In this document: positions 34,110 through 43,284 of the stretch, piece after piece
Layout: each line of letters begins with the position of its first letter
How positions within the stretch are numbered: the stretch's first letter is position 1
Source: Fibrobacter sp.
Lineage (GTDB): Bacteria; Fibrobacterota; Fibrobacteria; Fibrobacterales; Fibrobacteraceae
Reading direction: 5' to 3'
DNA: 64,000 nt
Assembly (NCBI GenBank): GCA_024398835.1
Contig: JAKSIK010000006.1
Span: 49,931-113,930, forward strand
The notes under the pieces: generated by a model
The model's database searches: none
What the model saw: only the letters and a program-made list of their open reading frames with translations
What the model was told of the DNA's origin: nothing
Translations under genes and position numbers: made by a program

Positions 34110-34805
34110 ATGAAGCGCCTCTCCCTCCTCCTGTTGCTATTAGCGATTAATGTTTTCGCTTTGGACCCCATGTGGGACATGCGCTACACCTTCGGCCCCG
34201 ACAGCAGACCTTCCCCGAAACTTGGTTTTGGCATTGGAGCCCGGTCCGACTTTGGCGATGATATGCTTTTTCCCGTAAATATCGTCAGTTCCATAACCCG
34301 GGATTTTGATATTGGCGCAAAATTGGACTTGAATTCCTATGACGAAATGGACCACATCCGAGCATCGGCGGATTTGGGTGGGCGTTATAGGTTCAATCCG
34401 ACCATGTATATTGAATTGGATGGTTATTTTGGACTCAACCGAAACAATGCCAGCGCTGTGATTTTTACCTATGGGCATGAGCAGTTCATCGCAAAATGTT
34501 TTTCCAACTTGTATGAACTTCGAGCCGGTTTCTTGGACGGTGCCACCGGTGAAGATGGATACGCCAAGTTTGCCGCAGGCATGACACCCACGCTCCACTT
34601 CGGAAAGGTATTTCAATTGCGCATTGAAATCATCACGTCTGCTAGTGCCGGCCACTTGACAGACGACTTTATGATTGACATCATTCCGAAAATGGAACTG
34701 GATGTTGGTCCCGCCCGCATCAGGCTTGACTTTGATATCGGCACCATGCAAGAAAAGAACAACGATCAGAAGACCGTCGCTCTTTACCTCATGACTGCGC
34801 TGTAA
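34110..34805 (+). CDS. Small outer-membrane beta-barrel protein
   Basis: The 231-residue product has a signal peptide (LSLLLLLLAINVFA, cleavage before LDPMW). The mature part consists of alternating strands such as FDIGAKLDLNSYDEMDHIR and MYIELDGYFGLNRN, with an even spacing of turns, which fits an 8-10 strand barrel. No family is recognised. The ATG at 34110 is chosen over a TTG at 34101; it lies 14 nt after TAAATTTG on the plus strand (34096-34103), so it may be leaderless. It is divergent from hisC. Confidence 0.8.
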   Translation: MKRLSLLLLLLAINVFALDPMWDMRYTFGPDSRPSPKLGFGIGARSDFGDDMLFPVNIVSSITRDFDIGAKLDLNSYDEMDHIRASADLGGRYRFNPTMYIELDGYFGLNRNNASAVIFTYGHEQFIAKCFSNLYELRAGFLDGATGEDGYAKFAAGMTPTLHFGKVFQLRIEIITSASAGHLTDDFMIDIIPKMELDVGPARIRLDFDIGTMQEKNNDQKTVALYLMTAL

Positions 34806-34821
34806 GCCTCGCGCGCCCCAG

Positions 34822-37437
34822 TTACTTTATCACAAATCCAGCACCGTCGTAATCGATGACCGCGGATTTTGCGCTGCTGACTTCGCCCGCCAATATGGCA
34901 TGGGCAAGCACGCGTTCCACATTGCGTTCCAAATAGCGCTGGATGGGGCGCGCGCCGAATTCCGGCTGGTAGGCACCATCGGCAATCGCGTCAAGTGCAG
35001 TTTCAGACAACGTAATTTCAAGACCCTGACGGGCGGCACGCTTGGCAAGGCCCGCAAACTTGAGTTTCACGATATCCTTAATCTGTGGCTTGGTGAGGCT
35101 CTGGAACACAAGCGTTTCGTCCAGGCGGTTCAGGAATTCCGGACGGAAGAAGTGTCGCAAATCAGCCTCGACATCCGCAATCGTCACTGGTGCGACGTTC
35201 CCGCCAGAAGTGCCCGCGACATTACCTGCTGCGCCATCCGCAGTAGAATCGGATGCGGCGCGAGCAGCGCGGTCGCGGAACTTTTCAGCACCCAGGTTCG
35301 ATGTCATCAAAATCAAGGTGTTCTTGAAGTTCACGGTGCGGCCCTTGCCATCGGTCAGGCGCCCGTCATCGAGTACTTGCAACAAAGTATTGAACACGTC
35401 CGGATGCGCCTTCTCGATTTCGTCCAAAAGAATCACGCAGTACGGATGCGTACGCACGGCTTCGGTGAGCTGCCCACCTTCCTCGTAGCCCACGTATCCC
35501 GGAGGCGCGCCAATCAAACGGCTCACGCTATGCTTTTCCATGTACTCGCTCATGTCGATACGGACCAGAGCATTTTCGCTATCGAAAAGTTCAACGGCCA
35601 AGGCCTTCGCGAGTTCAGTCTTGCCTACACCTGTTGGGCCCAAGAACAAGAAACTTCCGATGGGAGCATTTTCGCGACTTAGGCCGCTGCGATTCCGCAG
35701 AATCGCTTCCGAAACAGCTTCCACGGCTTCGTCCTGGCCAATCACGCGGGCATGCAGGCGTTCATCGAGTTTCAAAAGTTTCGCCTTTTCGCCTTCGCAA
35801 AGCTTAGTCACAGGGACTCCCGTCCAGCGGCTCACCACCAAGGCTATCGTCTCTTCGGTCACCTCTTCGCTCAAGTCGTTTGCATCAGCGGACTTCGAAA
35901 GAGCGGCCGTCTTTTCGGCAATTTCCTTTTCGATTTTCACAATCTTGTTGTACTTCAGCTCGGCCGCACGGTTCAAGTCGTAGCGGGCTTCGGCCTGTTC
36001 CATTTCGTCCTTCGCCGCCTTCAAGGATTTTTTCAAGTCCTGGACTTCGGCAAATGCGGCACGGCGATCCTGCCAGCGGGCCTGCATCGCCTTCACGGCG
36101 GCCCCCGTCAGCGCAAGCTCCTCGCGCAGTTCCTTCAGGCGGCGTACAGAAACTTCATCCGTTTCTTTCGAAAGCGCCTGCTCCTCGATTTTCATCTGGA
36201 GTTCCTTCCGCTGCAAAGTATCCAAAGCTTCCGGCACAGTGTCCATCTGCGTCTTCACAAGGCTCGCCGCCTCGTCAATCAGGTCAATCGCCTTGTCCGG
36301 CAAAAAACGGTCGCTGATATAGCGGTTCGAAAGTTTCACCGCAGCCACAAGCGCATTGTCGTGCAAGCGCACACCGTGGTGGGCGTCAAAACCATCCTTG
36401 ATGCCGCGCAAAATGGAAATCGCCTCGTCTTCCGAAGGTTCCGTCACCTGCACCGGCTGGAACCTACGTTCAAGTGCGGAATCCTTCTCGATGTACTTGC
36501 GGTATTCCTGGGTCGTCGTTGCACCAATGCAGTGCAGTTCACCACGCGCAAGCTTCGGCTTGAGCATATTGCCCAAGTCCATGGAGCCTTCCGTTTTGCC
36601 AGCCCCCACGATGTTGTGAAGTTCGTCGATGAACATGATCGTGTTGCCGTCTTCTTCAATCGCGTCAATCACGGACTTGAGGCGTTCCTCGAAATCGCCA
36701 CGATACTTGGCGCCCGCCATCAGGGCGGACAAATCCAAGGCAAAAAGCTTTTTCCCCTTCAGGGCATCGGGCACGTCGCCGCGGTAAATACGTTCGGCAA
36801 GGCCTTCCACAATGGCGGTCTTCCCCACGCCCGGCTCGCCCACCAGGCACGGATTGTTCTTCGTCTTACGACTTAAAATCAGAATCACGCGGCGGATTTC
36901 TTCCTCACGGCCAATCACCGGCGAAAGTTTTCCGTCGGCGGCCATTTCCACGAGTTCGCGACCGAACTGCTTCAATGGCGACTGCTCCTCGGCATTCGCG
37001 GCACCCGCAAACGGGTCCGAAAGCCACGTTTCCACCACCTCGGCAGAACCCAGCGCATCCTCGAAAATCTTCGCAAGCGCGCGATCACCCGTAAACTTCA
37101 TGAGTGCTATCAGCATGTCGCCCGGGGAAACCATGCGGTTCACCTGCCTTGCCGCCTGCAACGCCGCACGCAAAATACGGTTCAAATCGCTGTCCGGCTG
37201 CGCATCCGGATTCACGCCCGTACTGCGCGGCACCTTCTGCACGAACGGCTCCAGGCACCCGCGAATATCGCCAGCCTTCGCATTCTTGCTCTTGAAAAGC
37301 TTCTTGAGAGTCGCATCAGGGGCTTCCACGAGTCCAACCGCCAAATGCGCCGCCCCCAGGTAAATGTTGGAATTCCGGTCCATCAAACTCTGGGCCTTCG
37401 CAAGCACTTTTTCTGCATCAAAAGAATAATCAGACAT
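34822..37437 (-). CDS. clpB: ClpB-type AAA+ disaggregase
   Basis: The 871-residue protein has the ClpB plan: an N-terminal Clp_N domain ([12 protein letters not shown] onward), AAA1 ([29 protein letters not shown]; Arg finger in SALERRFQP), a coiled-coil M-domain (about 400-520), AAA2 ([29 protein letters not shown]) and a C-terminal D2 small domain. It works with DnaK to rescue aggregated proteins in the cytosol. An Ala/Gly/Ser-rich insertion of about 25 residues ([20 protein letters not shown]) sits in AAA2 before the [12 protein letters not shown] motif. The start at 37437 follows GAGG and matches family length. Confidence 0.97.
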   Translation of the reverse strand: MSDYSFDAEKVLAKAQSLMDRNSNIYLGAAHLAVGLVEAPDATLKKLFKSKNAKAGDIRGCLEPFVQKVPRSTGVNPDAQPDSDLNRILRAALQAARQVNRMVSPGDMLIALMKFTGDRALAKIFEDALGSAEVVETWLSDPFAGAANAEEQSPLKQFGRELVEMAADGKLSPVIGREEEIRRVILILSRKTKNNPCLVGEPGVGKTAIVEGLAERIYRGDVPDALKGKKLFALDLSALMAGAKYRGDFEERLKSVIDAIEEDGNTIMFIDELHNIVGAGKTEGSMDLGNMLKPKLARGELHCIGATTTQEYRKYIEKDSALERRFQPVQVTEPSEDEAISILRGIKDGFDAHHGVRLHDNALVAAVKLSNRYISDRFLPDKAIDLIDEAASLVKTQMDTVPEALDTLQRKELQMKIEEQALSKETDEVSVRRLKELREELALTGAAVKAMQARWQDRRAAFAEVQDLKKSLKAAKDEMEQAEARYDLNRAAELKYNKIVKIEKEIAEKTAALSKSADANDLSEEVTEETIALVVSRWTGVPVTKLCEGEKAKLLKLDERLHARVIGQDEAVEAVSEAILRNRSGLSRENAPIGSFLFLGPTGVGKTELAKALAVELFDSENALVRIDMSEYMEKHSVSRLIGAPPGYVGYEEGGQLTEAVRTHPYCVILLDEIEKAHPDVFNTLLQVLDDGRLTDGKGRTVNFKNTLILMTSNLGAEKFRDRAARAASDSTADGAAGNVAGTSGGNVAPVTIADVEADLRHFFRPEFLNRLDETLVFQSLTKPQIKDIVKLKFAGLAKRAARQGLEITLSETALDAIADGAYQPEFGARPIQRYLERNVERVLAHAILAGEVSSAKSAVIDYDGAGFVIK

Positions 37438-37569
37438 ATTAACCTCATTTGCGTCGGGTACACTTTTTTTTCCGCCCCACTGTTGCGAAAACCGTGCCAA
37501 AACGCCGAAACCGGTACGAATTTCGCTACAATTCAGCCAAAAGCCCCTGATTCGGCCTTTTTACCCCTT

Positions 37570-37599
37570 ATTATATCGGATTTACGCGTCATTTTGCAA
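37570..37599 (-). promoter_or_regulatory. Putative sigma70-like promoter of clpB
   Basis: On the minus strand TTGCAA (37594-37599) and TATAAT (37570-37575) lie 18 bp apart. The resulting leader before the clpB ATG would be about 125 nt. No CIRCE operator is seen. Confidence 0.5.
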
Positions 37600-37620
37600 T
37601 ACCCAAATTCCAAAAAGAAT

Positions 37621-37657
37621 CGAAACAAAAGGTCATTTTGAAACTATCAAAATGACC
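37621..37657 (-). terminator. Terminator or operator hairpin downstream of tldD
   Basis: GGTCATTTTG and CAAAATGACC form a perfect 10-bp inverted repeat (37631-37657) around a 7-nt loop. On the minus strand it is followed by a short T-rich tract (TTTTGTTTC). It is 37 bp past the tldD stop and upstream of the clpB promoter, so it could insulate the two genes or serve as an operator. Confidence 0.55.
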
Positions 37658-37693
37658 ATCCCAAAAGATAGGCTTCATCAAAATGTTTTGAAA

Positions 37694-39148
37694 CTACCTT
37701 CCACCTACGAGAATCTGGTCCACCTTGATGGAGGGCTGCCCAACAGTCACAGGTACAGAACCAGAACCGGCTCCACACATACCTGCGGCCATTTCAAAAT
37801 CATTCCCCACCATACTGATGCGCGGCATGATTTCATGACCCTTGCCAATCAAAGTTGCTCCGCGCACAGGCTCGCAAATTTTGCCATTACGAATAACGTA
37901 ACCTTCATCCACCGCAAAGTTGAATTCACCCGTCGCAGGGTTTACAGAACCACCTGCCATTCGAGCTGCATATAGCCCGTTATCCACACTTGCAATCATG
38001 GAATCCAGCGTATCCTTGCCAGGGGCAATGAAGGTATTCCGCATGCGGCTTACAGGTGCGTACTTGTAGCTTTCACGGCGGGCACTTCCCGTGCGGGCAA
38101 TTCCAACCTCTATAGCACCAACACGGTCGCTCATATAGGTTTTCAGAATCCCATTCTCAATCAAAGTGGTGCGCTCCGTCGGAGTTCCCTCGTCATCGTA
38201 CTTGAGACTCCCCCACACACCATCCAAAGTTCCATCATCAATCGCGGTCAAGCATGGCTGACCAATCGCTTCGCCGATTTTTCCGCAGAAGGGACTCGCA
38301 TTACGGCGAATGGATTCCGTTTCCAGCGGATGACCGCAGGCCTCGTGAAAAATCACGCCGCCAAAGCCATTGCCCATCACCACAGGCATCTGCCCGCCGG
38401 CAATGTAGCCCGCATCAAGCATCCGCAGCACACGTTCGCCGCCAATAGTCGCAAGCTTTTCCGGAGAATAGTTCTCTAGCAGTTCATAACCGCCCAAGGC
38501 ACCGGGAGCCTCATGCGTAGACAAGCGTTCGGTTCCGTCAGTAGCCGTGACGCCAACATTCACACGCAGGCGACCGCGGGTCATTTCCAAATGCAGGCCT
38601 TCGCTGTTCATGAGTGTAATTGCAGAACAGCTGTCCGTCACGCTGGCGCCCACCTGGACAATCTTTGACGAAAGCGCACGAGCCGCCTTATCCGCACGGA
38701 ATAAAAAATCCTGCTTTACCGCCTGCCCCAAAACTCTGGGGTCCTTGTAGGCCGAGGCATTGAAATCGCAAACCCGTTTTTCAGGTGCGAATTCCACTGG
38801 CACGACTTTTGCGCCAGCCACAGCAGACATAGCGGAGTCAGCCGTTGCAGCACCAGCAGCCGCGACGCCACTAGCGTCATTCATCCCAGCAATTCGTCCA
38901 AAAGCAAGAGTCTTCACCAACTTGATGAGGGATTCTTCCCTATCGTCGCTGGTAAAGCCGTATAAAACCTCGGTCCCGTACAGCAGCCGCACGCCAATGC
39001 CGTATTCCGTCCCTGCGGTAGCCGTATCAATCTGGCCACTGCGAAGCCCCAGGCAAGAACTGCGGGTTTCTTCTTCAAAAATTTCTACAAAGTCGGCTCC
39101 GGCGCGGTACCCCGCCTCAAACACCTTGAACGCAACTTCCGGATTCAT
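37694..39148 (-). CDS. tldD: TldD family metalloprotease
   Basis: TldD with TldE cleaves peptides such as microcin precursors and CcdA; it binds zinc through HExxxH. The 484-residue protein has FHEACGHPLE (HExxxH, about residue 262), AGADFVEIFEEE near the N-terminus and the C-terminal MCGAGSGSVPVTVGQPS. An Ala-rich insertion lies after residue 90 (GVAAAGAATADSAMSAVAGA) that is not usual. No tldE is next to it. The ATG abuts the hisF stop with no gap, so translation of the two is likely coupled; trxA, hisF and tldD form one run on this strand. Confidence 0.94.
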   Translation of the reverse strand: MNPEVAFKVFEAGYRAGADFVEIFEEETRSSCLGLRSGQIDTATAGTEYGIGVRLLYGTEVLYGFTSDDREESLIKLVKTLAFGRIAGMNDASGVAAAGAATADSAMSAVAGAKVVPVEFAPEKRVCDFNASAYKDPRVLGQAVKQDFLFRADKAARALSSKIVQVGASVTDSCSAITLMNSEGLHLEMTRGRLRVNVGVTATDGTERLSTHEAPGALGGYELLENYSPEKLATIGGERVLRMLDAGYIAGGQMPVVMGNGFGGVIFHEACGHPLETESIRRNASPFCGKIGEAIGQPCLTAIDDGTLDGVWGSLKYDDEGTPTERTTLIENGILKTYMSDRVGAIEVGIARTGSARRESYKYAPVSRMRNTFIAPGKDTLDSMIASVDNGLYAARMAGGSVNPATGEFNFAVDEGYVIRNGKICEPVRGATLIGKGHEIMPRISMVGNDFEMAAGMCGAGSGSVPVTVGQPSIKVDQILVGGR

Positions 39149-39940
39149 CTACACATCCCCGCCAAGCTTCTTGCGCACAGGGATTCCCGCATCCAGCATG
39201 GCCTTCTTGATGCCGGGAACAGTGTAATCCCCAAAGTGGACCATGGAAGCCACCAAAGCAGCATCGGCGCTTGTCTTATGGAACAAATCAATAATGTGGT
39301 CAGGAGTTCCTGCGCCACCGCTTGCAATCACGGGCACCTGCACCGCTTTTGCAATCATGTCCGTAATATTCAGTTCGTAGCCGCCCTTCACACCATCAGC
39401 ATCAATGGAATTCAGGCAGATTTCACCAACACCGAGCTCTTCCGCCTTTTTCGCCCACTGCACCGCATCAATGCCCATCGGCGTGCGACCACCGCGAATA
39501 AAGACTTCATAACCGCTGGGAATCTTTTCAGAAACGCCCACAAACTTCGCATCCATGCCAAGCACAATGCACTGGCGACCAAAAGCCTTGGCTCCTTCCG
39601 CAATAATTTCCGGATGGAGTACCGCAAGGCTGTTCACGCTCACCTTTTCTGCACCGGCCAGCAAAGCCTGATGCATGTCGTCCAGGTTCCGGATTCCGCC
39701 ACCAACAGCAAACGGAATAAACACCCGCTTTGCAATCTGGCGGATCATCTCCATATCGCAGGGGCGATTCTCCGCACTGGCGGTAATGTCATAAAAAACA
39801 AGCTCATCCACGCCATCGGCACTATACTGGGCGCCCATTTCCACCGGGTCGCCAATATCGATATTGCCTTTAAACTTCACACCCTTCGTCACCTTCCGGT
39901 TACGAACATCCAAGCATACAATCAAACGTTTCGTGAGCAT
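39149..39940 (-). CDS. hisF: Imidazole glycerol phosphate synthase subunit HisF
   Basis: HisF is the cyclase subunit that, with HisH-derived ammonia, makes IGP and AICAR. The 263-residue protein is a (beta/alpha)8 barrel with phosphate-binding repeats: LIVCLDVRNRKVTKGVKFKG (catalytic Asp near 9), PFAVGGGIRN, KVSVNSLAV, and IASGGAGTPDHI. The second catalytic Asp is in NSIDADGVKGGYE. The start at 39940 is chosen because MLTKRLIVCLD is the family N-terminus; the longer reading adds eight unlikely residues. It lies between trxA (about 70 bp upstream) and tldD (0 bp). Confidence 0.97.
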   Translation of the reverse strand: MLTKRLIVCLDVRNRKVTKGVKFKGNIDIGDPVEMGAQYSADGVDELVFYDITASAENRPCDMEMIRQIAKRVFIPFAVGGGIRNLDDMHQALLAGAEKVSVNSLAVLHPEIIAEGAKAFGRQCIVLGMDAKFVGVSEKIPSGYEVFIRGGRTPMGIDAVQWAKKAEELGVGEICLNSIDADGVKGGYELNITDMIAKAVQVPVIASGGAGTPDHIIDLFHKTSADAALVASMVHFGDYTVPGIKKAMLDAGIPVRKKLGGDV

Positions 39941-40008
39941 GCTCAAAAGATAGAAAAAGCCCACCAGCGGCGGGCAGTTCCATTAAGGATTGCGATAAAA
40001 CAACGCAC

Positions 40009-40332
40009 TTACAGGTTGTTGTCCAGAACACCCTTCAGGGTAGTCTTGGGCACAGCGCCCACCACATTGCGCACTTCCACGCCGTTCTTGAAGAACTTCA
40101 TGTTGGGGATGTTGGTGATGCCGAAGCGGCGGCAAATATCCTTCACGCCCTCCTCGTCCACATCCATCTTGGCAATGATGGCACGGCCTTCGTATTCATC
40201 GGCCAGTTCGTCCACAATGGGGCCCATCATCTGGCACGGGCGGCACCAGGTGGCCCAGAAATCCACGAAAACCAGCTGTCCACAGCTGATTACCTTATCA
40301 AATTCCGCAGCAGTCAAATGTCTTGCAGCCAT
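40009..40332 (-). CDS. trxA: Thioredoxin with a CRPC active site
   Basis: The 107-residue protein is a single thioredoxin domain: VFVDFWATWCRPCQMM (Cys30 and Cys33), the FGITNIPNMKFFKNG stretch with the cis-Pro, and VGAVPKTTL. It reduces protein disulfides in the cytosol, probably together with a thioredoxin reductase. The usual WCGPC is WCRPC, which may raise the redox potential or change partners. A strong GGAGGA Shine-Dalgarno lies 6 nt before the ATG at 40332. A TATATTTG element (40351-40358) suggests its own promoter in the short gap after the gene before it. Confidence 0.95.
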   Translation of the reverse strand: MAARHLTAAEFDKVISCGQLVFVDFWATWCRPCQMMGPIVDELADEYEGRAIIAKMDVDEEGVKDICRRFGITNIPNMKFFKNGVEVRNVVGAVPKTTLKGVLDNNL

Positions 40333-40350
40333 AATTCCTCCAATCCATTC

Positions 40351-40358
40351 CAAATATA
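40351..40358 (-). promoter_or_regulatory. Putative -10/-7 promoter element of trxA (TATATTTG)
   Basis: The minus strand reads TTGCTATATTTGG here, an exact TAnnTTTG match preceded by TTGC, 26 nt before the trxA ATG. Confidence 0.5.
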
Positions 40359-40365
40359 GCAACAA

Positions 40366-41085
40366 CTAGAAGGCATAGCCCATAGTAAAATTCATGTCCC
40401 AGCCAAAACCGACAGACGAAAAGCCTGTATCCACATCATCCTCCTCGTCATCCGTTGCTATAGTGTACAAATAACCATAGCCCACATCAAAGGAAGTGGT
40501 AAAGTGGTTCTTCACGTACTTATGCCCCACCACCAGAGTGAATCCAAAGGCTTCTGCACTGGCGGAATAATCGTCTTCGCGATCATCTGACGGCCAGTCG
40601 CTGGCGTAATGATGCTCATAATCAAGGCCGTAGTGCCTGTAATCAAACTCCGGCTCTACATAGAGGCCCCAGGGGTGGTCGTTGAAGTAGAATCGCAAAC
40701 CCTCCGTCAATCCAAAAACGTAAAGGTCGACCGCGGTGGAAGCCCCATCAGAGGAATTATCCGCATCTTCATCAAAATAGAAGAACATGGGTCGAGTAAT
40801 CACAGAAAAATGGTTGGAAATGCACCCTTCAAAAGTCAAGTAAACCATCGGGGCATCAATCAAAGAGAAAATGAATAGAGATATGGGATGGAGAGACAAG
40901 TAGAAAATGGGGTCCGAGCTTTTCACCTCATTAATATTCACAACGGGCGTTTCTGGAGCAGGGGCACCAGAAGTGTAAGCGGACACATCCTCATACTGGG
41001 TTTCCGTAGGGGCTGGTGCAGCCACATCCTGAGCAAACAGAGCACTCACCGCAACCGCAAGAACAACAGCAATCTTTTTAATCAT
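40366..41085 (-). CDS. Predicted outer-membrane protein, unknown function
   Basis: The 239-residue product has a signal peptide (MIKKIAVVLAVAVSALFA). A Pro/Ala/Thr-rich linker follows (APAPTETQYEDVSAYTSGAP), then strands consistent with a barrel (LYVFGLTEGLRFYFNDHPWGLYVEPEFDYRH and DMNFTMGYAF at the end). The segment VYLTFEGCISNHFSVI is also strand-like. No family is recognised. The start at 41085 is preferred because GGAG precedes it; a TATATTTG element lies at 41104-41111. It is 33 bp before trxA, but trxA appears to have its own promoter. Confidence 0.78.
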   Translation of the reverse strand: MIKKIAVVLAVAVSALFAQDVAAPAPTETQYEDVSAYTSGAPAPETPVVNINEVKSSDPIFYLSLHPISLFIFSLIDAPMVYLTFEGCISNHFSVITRPMFFYFDEDADNSSDGASTAVDLYVFGLTEGLRFYFNDHPWGLYVEPEFDYRHYGLDYEHHYASDWPSDDREDDYSASAEAFGFTLVVGHKYVKNHFTTSFDVGYGYLYTIATDDEEDDVDTGFSSVGFGWDMNFTMGYAF

Positions 41086-41103
41086 AAACTCTCCTATCAC
41101 TAT

Positions 41104-41111
41104 CAAATATA
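41104..41111 (-). promoter_or_regulatory. Putative -10/-7 element before the 239-aa outer-membrane gene (TATATTTG)
   Basis: Exact TAnnTTTG match on the minus strand 19-26 nt before the ATG at 41085. Confidence 0.45.
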
Positions 41112-41165
41112 AAAAAATACCGCCAGCCTAAAGCCAGCGGTAAAAAGCAAAGGACTTCTTAACGA

Positions 41166-43268
41166 TTAGTATATCAATCGCATCTCATCTACGTATAGCG
41201 TAGCTCCAACAGATCCTTTGTAAAGATTGCCTGCAGCACTTGAAGCCATGACAACACGAATGTGTGTTACATTAAAATCATCTGGTGTTTTCGTAGTGAC
41301 CAATGAATTGTTGATCCCGTCAGAATGAAGTAAAGACGTTGCAAAGACCCGCGAATTAAATATCGGAGACCCGGAATTAGGTTCACCATACTTAAATTCC
41401 AACCGAATCGTTTTATACCCACTTCGTTTTGCATTTTCTATAGAGACTACATCCGGCAGACTGGTGTCTTCCACTGTCGTAGAACGATACCAAGCAGAGG
41501 CAACCAGTGTATTCTTATCCGTAGACGTCCTAAACTGATTACGGCCTTCATTTGCAGTTCGCGTTCTATTCTCTAAAAGGACATACAAGTCACACGAATC
41601 TTTCTTACCCTCATACTTCACATCAAATTCCACATACCTTGGTCGACCATTAAACGGCCTACCAAAATCAATCAATTCATTTCCATCATCATATTCTGTC
41701 AACTTTAGAGTCTTTACATTTTTGGGGTTAAAATATGCCACAAGCATATTTCCGCTTGCAAATCGGCCTATTCCGAGAACTTTAGCATCCACAGATTCCA
41801 TTTTCACAACTTCTTTATTTTCATTTACGGTCAATAATTTGGTAGATGACAAAGCATCATTGTTTCCGTTATCCCAACCATTCACGTCATTTTCATTGCC
41901 AAAATCATCCCTAGACCATGAATTAAAATCGCTATTTGGGTACTGGTAACCCGCTTGCAGCGTATAAGTTTTTGTTTCTCCTACTACATTCGTCACAACC
42001 ACATTTTTTTCAAAAGCGAAATTGTATGCGGAACCCACAGAGATATCTGCAGTGGCGCCATTAGAAAGTTCCAGTTCCTTAACTACAAGGGAAACCAAAT
42101 TCGTATCCATCAAATAACTCATGTCAAAAAATACTTTGCCACTATTTTCATCAATTACTCCCGTAACAGAGCCCTTTCCTACCTTAATAGTCTTGATAGC
42201 AGGAAGGGAAATAACCTGAGCAGACAATGTCCAATCCTTTGTAAATTTTCCATCATCAGAAGACACCGTAAACGTCATAGGATTGTTCAAATCAACCCCA
42301 GACATGGCAAGATCCGAAACCGAACCTTCCGGCAAAACAAGTTCATTAATCTTTACAGAGTTCAAATCTCCGGCATTTCTAAAGAACAAATCAATCGTTT
42401 TTGCGGCATCATTAATCCTAGCAGGTCCAATCTCCTTTTCTGCAGAAATGGAAAGGACATCTGTTACCGAAGCAACCGACAATGCAACATTCCATTCTTT
42501 TTTTGTCCCATTTTCCGCAACAACAGTAAATTTTTGAGGCTTTGACCAATCCGTCACACTTTCTGGCGAAGGTTCAATGGTAGCCTTTTCACCAACACTC
42601 CACTGAGACAATACCGCCTTAGAAAGGTCAAATCCCTCAGGGAATTTTACGACTATGTCACTTTGCAAAACATCAACTCGTAATTGTCCATCAAACGCCA
42701 TAGACAAACTCGTATCGGCAGAAAGATCCCCCGTTGTTCCCTGATTATTTTCGCCACCAGAAGCACCGGGGTCGCTAGGGATTTCAGGATCATCAACATC
42801 ATCCTCGGCCTCTACACCAGGAATGGCGAAAGCTATATTCCAAATAGAAGAAATATCACTTTCAGATACAACCACCACATTTATATTTAAGCTTTTGGGT
42901 AATTTAATCTTTGTTCCTTTCTTAATTTTTTCACTTGAAAAAGCGACTACCTTCGCCAACGAATCTAACGTCACAGAGTCCGAAGGAAAATCCTTGAACT
43001 TACTCTCTACCAAATGAAGGTCCGCCATGTGGCTAACGCTGACATCATCCACAGTTAATGAATCCCAACTCTTTCCCTGATCCACGGGAGGCAAAAGATT
43101 TATAGAAATCTTATGCTCTTCCGGGAAAATCGAAGCCGGCCCATCCTGCTCCACAAACGATATATCGTTGAAATCACGATAATCCGACGATCCAAAAGTA
43201 TCATAATCTGCAGAGCATCCCAAAAGGAATAAAACCACCGCAATAAATGGAATGAGATGTTTCAACAT
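41166..43268 (-). CDS. PCMD-domain surface lipoprotein with beta-sandwich repeats
   Basis: The 700-residue protein has a lipoprotein signal (FIAVVLFLLGCSADYD). Several related beta modules follow, each about 80 residues with a motif of the type VTDWSKPQKFTVVAENGTKKEW. The C-terminal 240 residues form a PCMD domain (putative carbohydrate metabolism domain): PNSDFNSWSRDD, FGRPFNGRPRYVEFDVKY, and at the end HIRVVMASSAAGNLY plus GATLYVDEMRLIY. Location is likely the cell surface and binding to a glycan is the family expectation. The start at 43268 is chosen because GGTGG precedes it. It is 16 bp after a paralogue, so it is in the same operon. Confidence 0.88.
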   Translation of the reverse strand: MLKHLIPFIAVVLFLLGCSADYDTFGSSDYRDFNDISFVEQDGPASIFPEEHKISINLLPPVDQGKSWDSLTVDDVSVSHMADLHLVESKFKDFPSDSVTLDSLAKVVAFSSEKIKKGTKIKLPKSLNINVVVVSESDISSIWNIAFAIPGVEAEDDVDDPEIPSDPGASGGENNQGTTGDLSADTSLSMAFDGQLRVDVLQSDIVVKFPEGFDLSKAVLSQWSVGEKATIEPSPESVTDWSKPQKFTVVAENGTKKEWNVALSVASVTDVLSISAEKEIGPARINDAAKTIDLFFRNAGDLNSVKINELVLPEGSVSDLAMSGVDLNNPMTFTVSSDDGKFTKDWTLSAQVISLPAIKTIKVGKGSVTGVIDENSGKVFFDMSYLMDTNLVSLVVKELELSNGATADISVGSAYNFAFEKNVVVTNVVGETKTYTLQAGYQYPNSDFNSWSRDDFGNENDVNGWDNGNNDALSSTKLLTVNENKEVVKMESVDAKVLGIGRFASGNMLVAYFNPKNVKTLKLTEYDDGNELIDFGRPFNGRPRYVEFDVKYEGKKDSCDLYVLLENRTRTANEGRNQFRTSTDKNTLVASAWYRSTTVEDTSLPDVVSIENAKRSGYKTIRLEFKYGEPNSGSPIFNSRVFATSLLHSDGINNSLVTTKTPDDFNVTHIRVVMASSAAGNLYKGSVGATLYVDEMRLIY

Positions 43269-43284
43269 ATAACTTTCCACCTTG

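Noticed and set aside
37631..37657. CIRCE heat-shock operator of clpB
   Set aside because: The inverted repeat has no likeness to TTAGCACTC-N9-GAGTGCTAA and is placed before the promoter.
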